Shown here piece by piece: positions 52,569-62,410 of a stretch of DNA of 64,000 bases. A model generated the notes under the pieces. It did no database searches, was not told where the DNA came from, and saw nothing but the letters and a program-made list of their open reading frames with translations. Position 1 is the first letter of the stretch. Every line of letters starts with the position of its first letter. Both the position numbers and the translations under genes were made by a program. Source of the stretch: Oleiphilus messinensis (GTDB taxonomy: Bacteria; Pseudomonadota; Gammaproteobacteria; Pseudomonadales; Oleiphilaceae); contig NZ_CP021425.1 in the NCBI RefSeq assembly GCF_002162375.1, positions 651,001-715,000 on the forward strand, in the 5' to 3' direction.

Positions 52569-53855
52569 ATGAAAAAAACGAAGTTGGCGCTTTCCGGTTT
52601 GGCCGCTGCAATTTCCATGACTTTGTCGGTTCAGGCGCTGGCCGCTGACACCATCAAAGTAGGGGTTCTTCACTCGCTCTCCGGTACCATGGCAATCAGT
52701 GAAACAACATTGAAAGATACAATGTTGATGCTGATTGAGGAGCAAAACAAAAAAGGCGGTTTGTTAGGTAAAAAGTTGGAACCCGTGGTGGTTGATCCTG
52801 CCTCAAATTGGCCGTTGTTTGCTGAGAAAGCGCGTGAACTGGTCGAGAAAGAAAAAGTTTCTGCGGTCTTTGGGTGCTGGACGTCTGTATCCCGTAAGTC
52901 GGTACTGCCTGTCTTCGAAGAGCTGAACAGCATTCTATTCTACCCTGTGCAATACGAAGGTGAAGAGTCTTCGAAAAACGTATTCTATACAGGGGCGGCA
53001 CCTAACCAGCAGGCTGTTCCAGCGGTAGATTACCTGATGAACGAGATTGGTGTTGAGCGCTGGGTTCTGGCGGGAACCGATTACGTTTATCCACGTACGA
53101 CTAACAAAATACTGGAAGCTTACCTAAAAGCGAAAGGGGTTAAAGATTCCGATATCATGATCAACTACACGCCATTTGGTCATTCTGATTGGCAGAGCAT
53201 TGTTTCTGATATCAAGAAGTTTGGATCTACCGGGAAGAAAACTGCGGTAGTTTCCACCATTAACGGTGATGCAAACGTTCCATTCTATAAAGAACTGGGT
53301 AATCAGGGGCTGTCTGCGGAAGATATTCCAGTAGTGGCGTTCTCCGTTGGTGAAGAAGAGCTCTCCGGTATCGATACCAAACCACTGGTTGGTCACCTGG
53401 CGGCCTGGAACTATTTCCAAAGCGTAGAAGCTGATGTGAACGAAGACTTCATCGAAAGCTGGAAGACCTACATCAAAAACGACAAGCGCGTAACCAACGA
53501 TCCGATGGAGGCCCATTACATTGGCTTCAATATGTGGGTGAAGGCGGTTGAGAAAGCGGGAACGACTGATCCTGAAGCCGTGCAGGATGCATTGATCGGT
53601 GTGACAGTTCCGAACCTCACCGGCGGTTACTCCGCTATGATGCCAAACCATCACATCACCAAGCCAGTGTTGATCGGTGAAATTCAGGACGATGGCCAAT
53701 TCCAGGTTGTATGGCAAACCTCTGGTACGGTTGCGGGTGATGCATGGTCTGACTTCTTGCCGGGCTCTAAAGATATTATCTCCGATTGGCGTACCCCGCT
53801 ATCGTGCGGTAACTACAACGTCAAAACTGGCAAGTGCTCTGGTCAAAACTTCTAA
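52569..53855 (+). CDS. urtA: urea ABC transporter, substrate-binding protein
   Basis: This 428-residue periplasmic binding protein of the amide/urea-binding Peripla_BP type (FmdD/UrtA) has a signal peptide (LALSGLAAAISMTLSVQALA, cleavage at about A-A-D). The mature protein begins ADTIKVGVLHSLSGTMAISE, a hallmark of UrtA, with EEQNKKGGLLGKKLEPVVVDP and AVFGCWTSVSRKSVLPVFEELN. It binds urea and passes it to UrtBC. It is the first gene of the urt-ure locus; hairpins after its stop probably raise its level over the permease. Confidence 0.96.
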   Translation: MKKTKLALSGLAAAISMTLSVQALAADTIKVGVLHSLSGTMAISETTLKDTMLMLIEEQNKKGGLLGKKLEPVVVDPASNWPLFAEKARELVEKEKVSAVFGCWTSVSRKSVLPVFEELNSILFYPVQYEGEESSKNVFYTGAAPNQQAVPAVDYLMNEIGVERWVLAGTDYVYPRTTNKILEAYLKAKGVKDSDIMINYTPFGHSDWQSIVSDIKKFGSTGKKTAVVSTINGDANVPFYKELGNQGLSAEDIPVVAFSVGEEELSGIDTKPLVGHLAAWNYFQSVEADVNEDFIESWKTYIKNDKRVTNDPMEAHYIGFNMWVKAVEKAGTTDPEAVQDALIGVTVPNLTGGYSAMMPNHHITKPVLIGEIQDDGQFQVVWQTSGTVAGDAWSDFLPGSKDIISDWRTPLSCGNYNVKTGKCSGQNF

Positions 53856-53866
53856 GTTGACCTAGG

Positions 53867-53901
53867 CAACCTGGGTGCACTCAATCAGGTGCTCCAGGTT
53901 G
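53867..53901 (+). terminator. first stem-loop after urtA
   Basis: CAACCTGG (53867-53874) pairs with CCAGGTTG (53894-53901), with a 19-base centre. It begins 12 bp after the urtA stop and stabilises or partly terminates the urtA transcript. No good T-tract follows. Confidence 0.45.
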
Positions 53902-53918
53902 TTCCTGCATCAAGTTTT

Positions 53919-53980
53919 CTGGCAGATCTTTTGACTCGAACTGACCAAGCCCGAGGAGAGAGATCTGCCAGTTTTGTCTT
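53919..53980 (+). terminator. long stem with T-tract between urtA and urtB
   Basis: CTGGCAGATCT (53919-53929) pairs perfectly with AGATCTGCCAG (53961-53971) around a 31-base loop. It is followed by TTTTGTCTT. It lies 64 bp after urtA and 70 bp before urtB. It could be a partial terminator that lowers transcription of urtBCDE and ure compared with urtA. Confidence 0.6.
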
Positions 53981-54040
53981 GGTGTCTGGATTCGGAGAAT
54001 TGGCGGGATTTCTCAAGAATCATTTATAGGAAAGAATATC

Positions 54041-55666
54041 ATGAGGACACGATTAACTCTGTCCGGGCTGCTTTGCAGCGTACTGTTAGTAGTACCCCTG
54101 ATGTTGTTGGCTGCGTTAACCCAGGCTGATGAAGCTTTTGATCAGGCGTTGGAACAATTTGCGAAAGGCAAGATTAAAAATGTACAGCAGGGTGTAACGC
54201 TGCTGTCAGATAGTGAAGATGAGCGGGTGCCCAAAGTGCTCAAGCACTTGCTCGAAGGTCAGTTGTATCGTAATCGCGATACCGATCAGGTTGTATACAT
54301 CACCAAAGAAGGTGAAGATTTGGTTTGGGTTGTCCCGGTTGCTCAGGATGATGCCGAACCTCAATCGGCCAAAGACCGACGGGTGAAGCGTGTTGGCGTA
54401 AATAATCGCCTGCGCAGCATGATCCGGACAACGTTGGCAGGGATTAATCTCAAGCATCCAGAGGCAGAAAAGCGAGCTGCAGCGATCCGGGAATTGTTGG
54501 GCGATCTGGATGAGGATACGTTAGCAATTTTGAAGAAACGGGAAACGGTCGAAACGGATGAGTATGTCAGTACTCTGATTGCAACCGCGCTCGCGCTGGC
54601 TGATCTGGATAGTAATGACGCTGAGAAGCAGCTCGCAGCAGTTCATCTATTATATGATAGCCTTGAGCCGGATGTCCGGATCGCGCTGAAGCAAAAAGTG
54701 GATCAGGTAACTGATGTAAAACTGCGTAAAGAAATTGAAAAAGCAATTGCCCACATAGAAGGGCAGATCGATTTTTACGAGAAAGTTAAAACTGTATTCT
54801 TTGGTTTAAGTCTTGGCTCGATTTTAGTTTTGGCTGCGATTGGTTTGGCCATCACCTTTGGCGTCATGGGGGTTATCAATATGGCCCATGGTGAGCTGAT
54901 TATGATCGGTGCTTACACCACCTGGGGAGTTCAAGCATTGTTCCCGGGGAGCGTGGAATATTCGTTGTTAATCGCCGTTCCTGCGGCGTTCCTGGTTTCA
55001 GGGGTGGTTGGGATCGCTATCGAGCGTGGCGTTATCAAATTTTTATATGGTCGCCCACTGGAAACGTTGTTGGCGACATTTGGTGTGAGCCTGGTACTAC
55101 AACAAGCCGTGCGTTCACTGTTTGGCCCTCTTAATCAGAGTGTTGAGACGCCTTCCTGGATGAGCGGTCTGCTGGAAATCAATCCAGTCTTTTCTCTGAC
55201 GTTAAATCGTTTATACATCATTCTTTTCTGCTTCATGGTGTTTGCCGTTCTGTTTGTTATTCTCCGGAAAACCAATCTGGGCCTCCAGGTTCGGGCTGTA
55301 TCCCAAAATCGGGCGATGGCGAGATCCATGGGGGTACGCTCTGAGTGGGTTGATGCCATGACCTTTGGTTTGGGTTCCGGAATTGCTGGTGTGGCTGGTG
55401 TTGCACTTAGTCAAATATCCAACGTTGGGCCGAATCTGGGCCAGGCCTATATTATCGACTCGTTTATGGTCGTGGTATTTGGTGGCGTGGGTAATCTATG
55501 GGGTACGATGGTTGCCGGGCTCTCGCTTGGTGTTGCCAATAAGTTCCTTGAGCCTTTTTCTGGCGCCGTGTTGGCGAAAATTCTGGTATTGATATTCATC
55601 ATTCTATTTATCCAGAAAAAACCAAGGGGACTATTCCCTCAAAAAGGCCGGGCTGCAGAGGGGTGA
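54041..55666 (+). CDS. urtB: urea ABC transporter, permease UrtB
   Basis: This 541-residue inner-membrane permease of the branched-chain amino-acid (LivH) type has a long N-terminal region (about 1-240), with a signal-like start and HEAT-like helices in the periplasm (LTQADEAFDQALEQFAKGKI, then KHPEAEKRAAAIRELLGDLD). Then come about eight helices with MGVINMAHGELIMIGAYTTW, GVSLVLQQAVRSLFGPLN, and the loop GVRSEWVDAMTFGLGSGIAGVAGV. The length with an N-terminal helical extension is normal for proteobacterial UrtB. It forms the permease with UrtC. Confidence 0.95.
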   Translation: MRTRLTLSGLLCSVLLVVPLMLLAALTQADEAFDQALEQFAKGKIKNVQQGVTLLSDSEDERVPKVLKHLLEGQLYRNRDTDQVVYITKEGEDLVWVVPVAQDDAEPQSAKDRRVKRVGVNNRLRSMIRTTLAGINLKHPEAEKRAAAIRELLGDLDEDTLAILKKRETVETDEYVSTLIATALALADLDSNDAEKQLAAVHLLYDSLEPDVRIALKQKVDQVTDVKLRKEIEKAIAHIEGQIDFYEKVKTVFFGLSLGSILVLAAIGLAITFGVMGVINMAHGELIMIGAYTTWGVQALFPGSVEYSLLIAVPAAFLVSGVVGIAIERGVIKFLYGRPLETLLATFGVSLVLQQAVRSLFGPLNQSVETPSWMSGLLEINPVFSLTLNRLYIILFCFMVFAVLFVILRKTNLGLQVRAVSQNRAMARSMGVRSEWVDAMTFGLGSGIAGVAGVALSQISNVGPNLGQAYIIDSFMVVVFGGVGNLWGTMVAGLSLGVANKFLEPFSGAVLAKILVLIFIILFIQKKPRGLFPQKGRAAEG

Positions 55667-55675
55667 GAACCATTT

Positions 55676-56791
55676 ATGAATAGTGTAACTGTAAACAAAG
55701 AATTGATAATGCAAAAGCCGGACAACCGGGTGTTGGATGGTAAAAGCAAGTTGTTCCTGAGCGTGCTGCTGGTTGTCAGTGCAGTGGTCTTTGTTGCCAA
55801 TATGATCATCCCGGAAGGCAGTGCTTTGCACATGTCGACCTATTCGGTCACGGTATTGGGTAAATACCTCACCCTGGCATTGCTTGCGGTATCTGTAGAT
55901 TTAATCTGGGGATACATGGGGGTTCTGAGTTTGGGGCATGCCGCCTTTTTTGCACTGGGTGGGTACGCCATGGGTATGTATTTAATGCGTCAGATTGGCG
56001 ACCGTGGTGTATACGGTAATCCTGACCTTCCAGATTTTATGGTGTTTCTGAACTGGCAGGAACTACCCTGGTTCTGGCAAGGCTTCGATATGTTCTGGTT
56101 CGCCATGATCATGGTTATTCTGGTGCCAGGTATATTGGCATTTGTCTTCGGCTGGCTGGCATTTCGCTCCCGGGTCACTGGGGTGTATCTTTCGATTATT
56201 ACCCAGGCTCTCACTTATGCCCTGATGCTGGCTTTTTTCCGTAATGAAATGGGTTTTGGCGGGAATAACGGTCTGACAGATTTCAAGGATATACTCGGCT
56301 TCAGCCTGCAGAGTGACGGAACACGCATCGCATTATTTTTACTGTCAGCTTTGGCCCTCGCGCTGGGCTATCTTGCCTGTCGTTACATTGTTACCTCGAA
56401 ATTAGGGCGTGTGACGATCGCTGTGCGTGATGCGGAAAGTCGGGCTCGCTTTATGGGTTACCGAGTGGAAAACGTTAAGTTATGGGTGTTCACGTTTTCT
56501 GCCGCATTAGCAGGAATTGCGGGCGCACTTTATGTTCCCCAGGTGGGTATCATCAATCCGGGCGAGTTTTCACCCTTGAACTCGATCGAAGTGGTGGTCT
56601 GGGTCGCGGTGGGTGGTCGGGCAACGCTCTATGGGGCCGTTGTTGGTGCACTTTCCGTAAACTATGCGAAATCCTGGTTTACCGCGGTACTGCCTGATGT
56701 GTGGCTATTTGCACTGGGTGGACTTTTCGTCATCGTGACGTTGCTGTTGCCCCAGGGTATTGTCGGTTTGTTCAAGAAGAAGGGGGCATAG
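55676..56791 (+). CDS. urtC: urea ABC transporter, permease UrtC
   Basis: This 371-residue LivM-type permease has about ten membrane segments, with family motifs LGHAAFFALGGYAMGMYL, SRVTGVYLSIITQALTYALML and the inner loop VRDAESRARFMGYRVENVKLWVFTFSAALAGIAGALYVPQVG. It pairs with UrtB. It begins nine bases after the urtB stop, so translation is probably coupled; a second in-frame ATG at 55709 is also possible. Only three bases separate its stop from urtD. Confidence 0.95.
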   Translation: MNSVTVNKELIMQKPDNRVLDGKSKLFLSVLLVVSAVVFVANMIIPEGSALHMSTYSVTVLGKYLTLALLAVSVDLIWGYMGVLSLGHAAFFALGGYAMGMYLMRQIGDRGVYGNPDLPDFMVFLNWQELPWFWQGFDMFWFAMIMVILVPGILAFVFGWLAFRSRVTGVYLSIITQALTYALMLAFFRNEMGFGGNNGLTDFKDILGFSLQSDGTRIALFLLSALALALGYLACRYIVTSKLGRVTIAVRDAESRARFMGYRVENVKLWVFTFSAALAGIAGALYVPQVGIINPGEFSPLNSIEVVVWVAVGGRATLYGAVVGALSVNYAKSWFTAVLPDVWLFALGGLFVIVTLLLPQGIVGLFKKKGA

Positions 56792-56794
56792 ATC

Positions 56795-57625
56795 ATGTCA
56801 TTTGGAAGCGTTCTGGAAGACTTGCGCCATCGTGACAAAGTCTTTGATTTCATGATGCCCCAGGCAAGTGCCCAGCTGGATGTCAGTAAAGGCTACATCC
56901 TGTATCTCGAAGATATTAGTGTCAGCTTTGATGGTTTCAAAGCGATCAACGACCTGAATTTGTATATTAAAGAGGGTGAGCTGCGTTGCATCATCGGGCC
57001 GAATGGTGCCGGTAAAACCACCATGATGGATATCATCACCGGGAAAACCACACCGGACAAGGGCTCTGCGTGGTTTGGGCAGCGTTTGAATTTGTTGAAT
57101 ATGTCTGAGCCCCAGATTGCGGAAGCCGGGATCGGTCGAAAATTCCAGAAACCAACCGTGTTTGAAGAGCATACGGTGTTCGATAATCTGGAGCTGGCCA
57201 TGGCCGGTGACAAGCAAGTACTGTCTTTGTTATTTGCTGGGTTATCAGGCGAACAAAAAGATCGAATCGATGAGGTGATGACCCTTATCGGCTTGCAGGA
57301 TTGTCGCTATGAGCGTGCGGGATCGTTGTCTCATGGACAAAAGCAATGGTTGGAAATCGGCATGCTGTTGATGCAAAACCCGAAACTGCTGCTCGTGGAC
57401 GAACCGGTTGCCGGTATGACCCATCAGGAAATGGATCGTACAGCCGAGCTTTTGAACTCCCTCGCAGGACGGCACTCTGTAGTCGTTGTTGAGCATGATA
57501 TGGATTTTGTCCGTTCTATTGCCCGCACTGTTACGGTATTGCACCAAGGCAGCGTATTGATGGAAGGAACAATGGATCAGATCCAGAATGATGCAAAAGT
57601 CAAAGAAGTTTATTTAGGTGAATAG
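56795..57625 (+). CDS. urtD: urea ABC transporter, ATP-binding protein UrtD
   Basis: This 276-residue ATPase of the LivG type has Walker A GPNGAGKT, signature region LSHGQKQWLEIGMLLMQNPKLLLVDEP and switch H in VVVEHDMDFV. The N-terminal 30 residues (SFGSVLEDLRHRDKVFDF) are a UrtD-type extension. It drives urea import with UrtE. urtE begins near its stop codon, so the two are coupled. Confidence 0.96.
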   Translation: MSFGSVLEDLRHRDKVFDFMMPQASAQLDVSKGYILYLEDISVSFDGFKAINDLNLYIKEGELRCIIGPNGAGKTTMMDIITGKTTPDKGSAWFGQRLNLLNMSEPQIAEAGIGRKFQKPTVFEEHTVFDNLELAMAGDKQVLSLLFAGLSGEQKDRIDEVMTLIGLQDCRYERAGSLSHGQKQWLEIGMLLMQNPKLLLVDEPVAGMTHQEMDRTAELLNSLAGRHSVVVVEHDMDFVRSIARTVTVLHQGSVLMEGTMDQIQNDAKVKEVYLGE

Positions 57626-57635
57626 CGGGGGTGGC

Positions 57636-58331
57636 ATGCTAGCGGTAACGGGTTTGAATCAATATTACGGCGAGAGTCATACTCTGTGGGATCTTGATGT
57701 CGAGTTTCCAGAAGGCAAGTGCTCCGTCATTATGGGGCGGAATGGAGTCGGTAAGACCACTTTGCTCAACTGTGTGATGGGGCTCTTGCCCCTGAAGTCT
57801 GGAGTCATAAACTTTAATGGTACTGACTTGGTCAAATTGTCAGCAGAACAGCGTGCCCCACAAGGTATTGGCTATGTACCTCAAGGGCGACAAATTTTTC
57901 CGATGTTGACGGTTGAAGAAAACTTGCGAATCGGCTTGCCGGTTCGAAAGGATAAAGCGAAACAGATTCCCGGGTTTATTTACGAGTTGTTCCCGGTATT
58001 GAAAGAGATGCTGGGGCGGCGCGGCGGGGATTTATCCGGTGGCCAACAGCAGCAATTAGCCATTGGCAGGGCACTGGTTATCGATCCCAAACTGTTGATT
58101 CTGGACGAGCCGACGGAAGGTATTCAGCCGAACGTCGTTCAGGAAATCGGGGATGTCATCCGGAAGCTCAACCAGGAAATGGGTTTAACTGTTCTGCTGG
58201 TGGAGCAAAAGCTGCCGTTTGCGCGCAGAGTTGGTGATCGATTTTGCATCATGGATCGTGGTCGTGTTGTTGCTCAGGACGAAATTGAAAACCTGAATGA
58301 AAATCTGATTAAAACCTATTTGACGGTTTAA
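57636..58331 (+). CDS. urtE: urea ABC transporter, ATP-binding protein UrtE
   Basis: This protein of about 231 residues is a LivF-type ATPase with MLAVTGLNQYYGESHTLWDL at the N-terminus, Walker A GRNGVGKT, signature LSGGQQQQLAIGRAL and Walker B LLILDEP. The start chosen is ATG 57636 after a GGGGGTGG run; a GTG at 57618 would overlap urtD by eight bases and add six residues. It is the last gene of the transporter, followed by a hairpin before ureD. Confidence 0.95.
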   Translation: MLAVTGLNQYYGESHTLWDLDVEFPEGKCSVIMGRNGVGKTTLLNCVMGLLPLKSGVINFNGTDLVKLSAEQRAPQGIGYVPQGRQIFPMLTVEENLRIGLPVRKDKAKQIPGFIYELFPVLKEMLGRRGGDLSGGQQQQLAIGRALVIDPKLLILDEPTEGIQPNVVQEIGDVIRKLNQEMGLTVLLVEQKLPFARRVGDRFCIMDRGRVVAQDEIENLNENLIKTYLTV

Positions 58332-58360
58332 AAATAACAGGTTACGTTAGTCTCATCCAT

Positions 58361-58398
58361 ACTCCAGTTTAGAGCACCAATGGCTCGACAACTGGAGT
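58361..58398 (+). terminator. stem-loop between urtE and ureD
   Basis: ACTCCAGTT (58361-58369) pairs perfectly with AACTGGAGT (58390-58398) with a 20-base loop; GCATCTGTTTT follows. This could separate the transporter from the urease cluster, though read-through is likely because ureD is only 75 bp on. Confidence 0.5.
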
Positions 58399-58473
58399 GC
58401 ATCTGTTTTCGAGTCATTCCGAACGAATGCTTTCGGAAAGCTCATCTACTCTCTACAAATAAGGAAAAACGCA

Positions 58474-59397
58474 TTGCACAGCGTTGCAGCTTGTGAAACC
58501 AAGAGCCCCGAGGGTGAGCAATCAAGCCAGGGCTATGGGGCTGATCGAAACTGGCAGGCTACACTCGAATTAGGGTTTGAGCGCCGCGAAACGAAAACTA
58601 TCCTGAAAACGATGCGATTTGTCGGGCCGGTACGTGTGCAGCGCCCCTTCTACCCTGAGGGCGAACTCTGCCACCTTTATCTTTTACACCCCCCTGGTGG
58701 TCTGGTAAGTGGCGACACATTGCAAGTCCTGGTTGATAGTCCACAGGGAACACAAGCACTGATTACGACCCCTTCCGCGGGTAAAGTGTATCGGGCTGAC
58801 AGCGATCTGCTGCCACAGACGCAAATTAACCGCCTGGCGGTTGCGGGTGATCTGGAATGGCTACCTCAGGAAAACATCGTATTCGATGGTGCCAACGGTA
58901 TATTGAAAACGGAAATCGAATTGTCCGGGGCTGCCCGTTTCTTGGGGTGGGATCTGGTGTGTTTAGGGCGACCTGCGAGCCAGTTACCTTTTCAATCGGG
59001 TTCCCTACAGCAAATACTTACGGTATCCCGGGACGGAATACCGTTACTTATTGACCGGTTCGCTGTGGACGGTCGGCAAACGAAAGCAGATGCTGCTATG
59101 CTCAATGCCCATTGGGGCTTGGGTCGTCAGCCTGTAATGGGGACATTACTGGCCTCGGGATTTGCGCAAGCTCCCGATGCGCTGATCACAGAACTCCGGG
59201 CGGCCTTCTGTCCCGATAATCAAGCACTGCCCTCGGGTGGGCGGGTTGCATTCACGTTTAAAAGTGGTTTGTTGATTGCGCGGTACATTGGTCCGAAAAC
59301 AGAAGAGGCCCAGCAAATTTTTCGTCAAATCTGGGTGATGACGCGGCCTGTATTATTTGGCCGTTCTGCGCTGGGGCCGCGCATTTGGAATACCTAA
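58474..59397 (+). CDS. ureD: urease accessory protein UreD (UreH)
   Basis: This 307-residue UreD is a component of the UreDFG nickel-insertion complex. The conserved segments are RRETKTILKTMRFVGPVRVQRPFYPEG, LLHPPGGLVSGDTLQVLVD, TTPSAGKVYRAD, and EWLPQENIVFDGA. It begins with a TTG at 58474, with AAGGA eight bases upstream; no ATG in the right place was found. It is the first gene of the urease cluster and is followed by ureA. Confidence 0.94.
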   Translation: MHSVAACETKSPEGEQSSQGYGADRNWQATLELGFERRETKTILKTMRFVGPVRVQRPFYPEGELCHLYLLHPPGGLVSGDTLQVLVDSPQGTQALITTPSAGKVYRADSDLLPQTQINRLAVAGDLEWLPQENIVFDGANGILKTEIELSGAARFLGWDLVCLGRPASQLPFQSGSLQQILTVSRDGIPLLIDRFAVDGRQTKADAAMLNAHWGLGRQPVMGTLLASGFAQAPDALITELRAAFCPDNQALPSGGRVAFTFKSGLLIARYIGPKTEEAQQIFRQIWVMTRPVLFGRSALGPRIWNT

Positions 59398-59467
59398 GCG
59401 GACTATATGAGCCGGTCTCGACATTGTCCGGGCAATAATTTTAAAAGCATATTAATCGAGGTCATCC

Positions 59468-59770
59468 ATGGAATTATCTCCAAGAGAAAAAGATAAACTG
59501 TTGATCTTTACTGCTGCATTGCTTGCGGAGCGGCGTAAAGCAAAAGGCATCAAATTGAATTACCCTGAATCCATTGCGTTAATTACGGCGGAAATTATGG
59601 AGGGTGCTCGCGAAGGTCGCACGGTTGCGGAATTGATGAGTCTCGGCAGAACCATTTTAACTCGGGATGATGTTATGGAAGGTATTCCGGAAATGATTCA
59701 CGAAGTGCAGGTTGAAGCGACCTTCCCGGATGGTACCAAACTGGTTACTGTCCACGACCCGATCCAATAA
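59468..59770 (+). CDS. ureA: urease gamma subunit
   Basis: This 100-residue gamma subunit has the family start [51 protein letters not shown] and [17 protein letters not shown] [37 protein letters not shown], of normal length. It is structural; together with UreB and UreC it forms the (alpha-beta-gamma)3 urease. ureB follows 25 bp later. Confidence 0.97.
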   Translation: MELSPREKDKLLIFTAALLAERRKAKGIKLNYPESIALITAEIMEGAREGRTVAELMSLGRTILTRDDVMEGIPEMIHEVQVEATFPDGTKLVTVHDPIQ

Positions 59771-59795
59771 GTTAAACATTCACAGGAGCGCCCAT

Positions 59796-60101
59796 ATGAT
59801 ACCTGGCGAATATCAGATTGCTGAAGGTGATATTGAACTCAATGCAGGTCGTACAACGGTCAGTGTTGAGGTGGCCAATACCGGAGATCGGCCTGTACAG
59901 GTCGGCTCTCATTACCATTTCTATGAAACGAATCCGGCATTGCAGTTTGATCGCGCGATTACCCGAGGTTACCGCCTCAATATTGCTGCGGGTACTGCAG
60001 TCCGCTTCGAGCCAGGGCAAACGCGCACCGTTGAGTTGGTGAGTCTGGCAGGTCAGCGCCGGGTCTACGGATTTCGCGGTGAGGTTATGGGCGACCTCTA
60101 G
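59796..60101 (+). CDS. ureB: urease beta subunit
   Basis: This 101-residue beta subunit starts at ATG 59796 with CAGGAG upstream. The family pattern is [51 protein letters not shown], then [36 protein letters not shown]. It is the middle structural subunit, followed by ureC. Longer upstream frame extensions are not part of it. Confidence 0.97.
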   Translation: MIPGEYQIAEGDIELNAGRTTVSVEVANTGDRPVQVGSHYHFYETNPALQFDRAITRGYRLNIAAGTAVRFEPGQTRTVELVSLAGQRRVYGFRGEVMGDL

Positions 60102-60189
60102 TTGAGAGGATCAGTCTGGAATACGGTCAACAAGCAAAATACGGGTCAGTTCCGCGGTAGAACGAATCCCGGGCAGAGGGGGAATTGCA

Positions 60190-61896
60190 GTGGCAAAGAT
60201 TACACGACAGGCGTACGCCGATATGTTCGGCCCAACAACGGGAGATAGAGTCCGGTTGGGGGATACCGAGCTTTGGATCCAGGTTGAGAAAGACTTTACC
60301 GTTTATGGAGACGAGGTCAAATTTGGTGGCGGTAAAGTAATTCGTGACGGTATGGGGCAGAGCCAGTTACCCAGTGCCGAGGTAATGGATCTGGTGATTA
60401 CAAATGCGCTGATTGTTGATCACTGGGGTATCGTTAAAGCAGATGTCGGGGTTAAAGAAGGAAAAATAGCCGCAATCGGTAAGGCGGGTAACCCAGACAC
60501 CCAAGAAGGTGTTGATATTATTATCGGCCCGGGTACGGAAATCATTGCCGGTGAGGGACAGATCTTGACCGCTGGGGCAATTGACGCACATATCCACTTT
60601 ATTTGTCCGCAGCAAATCGAAGAAGCGTTAATGTCCGGTATTACCACTATGTTGGGTGGTGGTACGGGCCCTGCTACTGGCACCAATGCGACAACCTGCA
60701 CGCCAGGCCCTTGGAATATCGGGAAGATGTTCCAGGCGACCGACAGCTTACCTATGAATTTTGGATTTCTGGGAAAAGGTAATGCGAGTTTACCCGAAGC
60801 TCTGGCTGAACAGCTGGAGGCCGGAGCGTGTGGTTTGAAGCTACACGAAGATTGGGGAACGACACCCGCATCTATCGATAACTGTTTGACTGTTGCGGAT
60901 CAGTACGACGTACAGATTGCCATCCATACCGACACACTGAATGAGTCAGGTTTTGTGGAGGATACGCTGGCCGCATTCAAAGGGCGTTGTATTCATACGT
61001 ACCATACCGAAGGTGCCGGTGGTGGCCACGCGCCCGATATCATCAAGGCAGCTGGGCATGCCAACGTATTGCCTTCATCAACCAATCCAACGCGGCCTTA
61101 TACGGTCAATACGGTAGATGAGCATTTAGACATGTTGATGGTTTGTCACCATCTGGATCCCAATATTCCGGAAGATGTGGCGTTTGCTGACTCCAGAATT
61201 CGCAAAGAAACGATTGCCGCGGAAGACATACTTCATGACCTGGGGGCATTCTCGATGATTGCTTCAGATTCCCAGGCTATGGGGCGAATTGGTGAAGTGA
61301 TTTGCCGGACTTGGCAAACCGCACACAAAATGAAAGTACAGCGCGGTTTGCTGCCGGAAGATGAGGATATCGGCGCTGATAACTTCAGGGTGAAACGTTA
61401 TATTGCAAAATATACGATTAATCCAGCGCTTACCCATGGCGTCGGGCATATCATCGGGTCAATTGAACCGGGCAAGTTAGCCGACCTGGTTTTGTGGAAG
61501 CCTGCTTTTTTTGGGGTGAAACCTGCCATGATTTTGAAAGGAGGGTTTATTGCTGCAGCGCCGATGGGAGACCCTAATGCCTCGATTCCGACACCACAAC
61601 CTGTGCACTACCGGTACATGTTTGGCGCATTTGGCAAAGCAACAGCAAAGACCTGTATCAGCTTTACCAGTCAGGCAGCCCTTGATTCAGGTCTAAATGA
61701 AAAGCTTGGTCTGGATCGTGAGTTGGTAGCCTGCAAGGGGGTTAGGTCCCTGACCAAGCACCAGATGATCCACAATCATTATATGCCGGTAATCGAAGTA
61801 GATCCGCAAACTTATGAAGTCAGGGCAGATGGGCAGCTCTTAACCTGTGAGCCTGCTAAATCCTTGCCACTTGCGCAGCGGTACTTCTTGTTTTAG
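60190..61896 (+). CDS. ureC: urease alpha subunit (catalytic)
   Basis: This 568-residue nickel metalloenzyme hydrolyses urea to ammonia and carbamate. Nickel ligands and catalytic residues are complete at the usual numbering: H134 and H136 (AHIHFI), the carbamylated lysine K217 (CGLKLHEDW), H219, H246, H272, catalytic C319-H320 (MLMVCHHLD) and D360. The start is GTG 60190 with GGGGG upstream. Normal length; an 88-bp gap after ureB. A positive sign of functional urease. Confidence 0.98.
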   Translation: MAKITRQAYADMFGPTTGDRVRLGDTELWIQVEKDFTVYGDEVKFGGGKVIRDGMGQSQLPSAEVMDLVITNALIVDHWGIVKADVGVKEGKIAAIGKAGNPDTQEGVDIIIGPGTEIIAGEGQILTAGAIDAHIHFICPQQIEEALMSGITTMLGGGTGPATGTNATTCTPGPWNIGKMFQATDSLPMNFGFLGKGNASLPEALAEQLEAGACGLKLHEDWGTTPASIDNCLTVADQYDVQIAIHTDTLNESGFVEDTLAAFKGRCIHTYHTEGAGGGHAPDIIKAAGHANVLPSSTNPTRPYTVNTVDEHLDMLMVCHHLDPNIPEDVAFADSRIRKETIAAEDILHDLGAFSMIASDSQAMGRIGEVICRTWQTAHKMKVQRGLLPEDEDIGADNFRVKRYIAKYTINPALTHGVGHIIGSIEPGKLADLVLWKPAFFGVKPAMILKGGFIAAAPMGDPNASIPTPQPVHYRYMFGAFGKATAKTCISFTSQAALDSGLNEKLGLDRELVACKGVRSLTKHQMIHNHYMPVIEVDPQTYEVRADGQLLTCEPAKSLPLAQRYFLF

Positions 61897-61948
61897 TCCG
61901 TATCGATTTCAATTTTGATGGTCAAGCATCAGGAGAAAAACCGGTTAT

Positions 61949-62410
61949 ATGTTGAAGTTAGTTAAAAACAAGGGGCATATCCATGCCCCATACTATGGTG
62001 TGGTAACACTGAGTTATGATGAGCGGGTAAAAGGTCGATTGAAATCGGCGTTGGAATCTGGTGAGGAGGTCGGGCTATTTCTGGAGCGAGGCAAGGTTCT
62101 GCAGGATGGCGATGTGCTGGAAAGCGAATGCGGGCGTTTGGTTCTGGTTAAGAGTTTGCCTGAACAGGTTGTGATCGTGCGCACCAATGATTGGTTTACG
62201 TTTTCTCGATGTTGTTACCATCTTGGCAACCGTCATGTTCCTCTGGAAATTGGTGCGCTCTGGTTGCGCATGAAGTCTGACCATGTGCTTGAAGACATGG
62301 TGCGTCTGCTGGGATTGGATATTGAGTCTGAGGTCGCGCCATTCAATCCGGAGTCCGGCGCATACAGTGGTTCAAGTCATGCCCACAAGCATGGGCACAG
62401 TCATGGGTAA
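61949..62410 (+). CDS. ureE: urease accessory protein UreE (nickel metallochaperone)
   Basis: This 153-residue nickel-binding chaperone has the N-terminal part SYDERVKGRLKSALESGEEVGLFLERGKVLQDGDVLESECG and the C-terminal metal-binding domain with CCYHLGNRHVPLEI. A histidine-rich tail ([10 protein letters not shown]) ends the protein, indicating a nickel-storing capacity. Its last codons overlap the ureF start. Supplies Ni to UreG and urease. Confidence 0.95.
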   Translation: MLKLVKNKGHIHAPYYGVVTLSYDERVKGRLKSALESGEEVGLFLERGKVLQDGDVLESECGRLVLVKSLPEQVVIVRTNDWFTFSRCCYHLGNRHVPLEIGALWLRMKSDHVLEDMVRLLGLDIESEVAPFNPESGAYSGSSHAHKHGHSHG

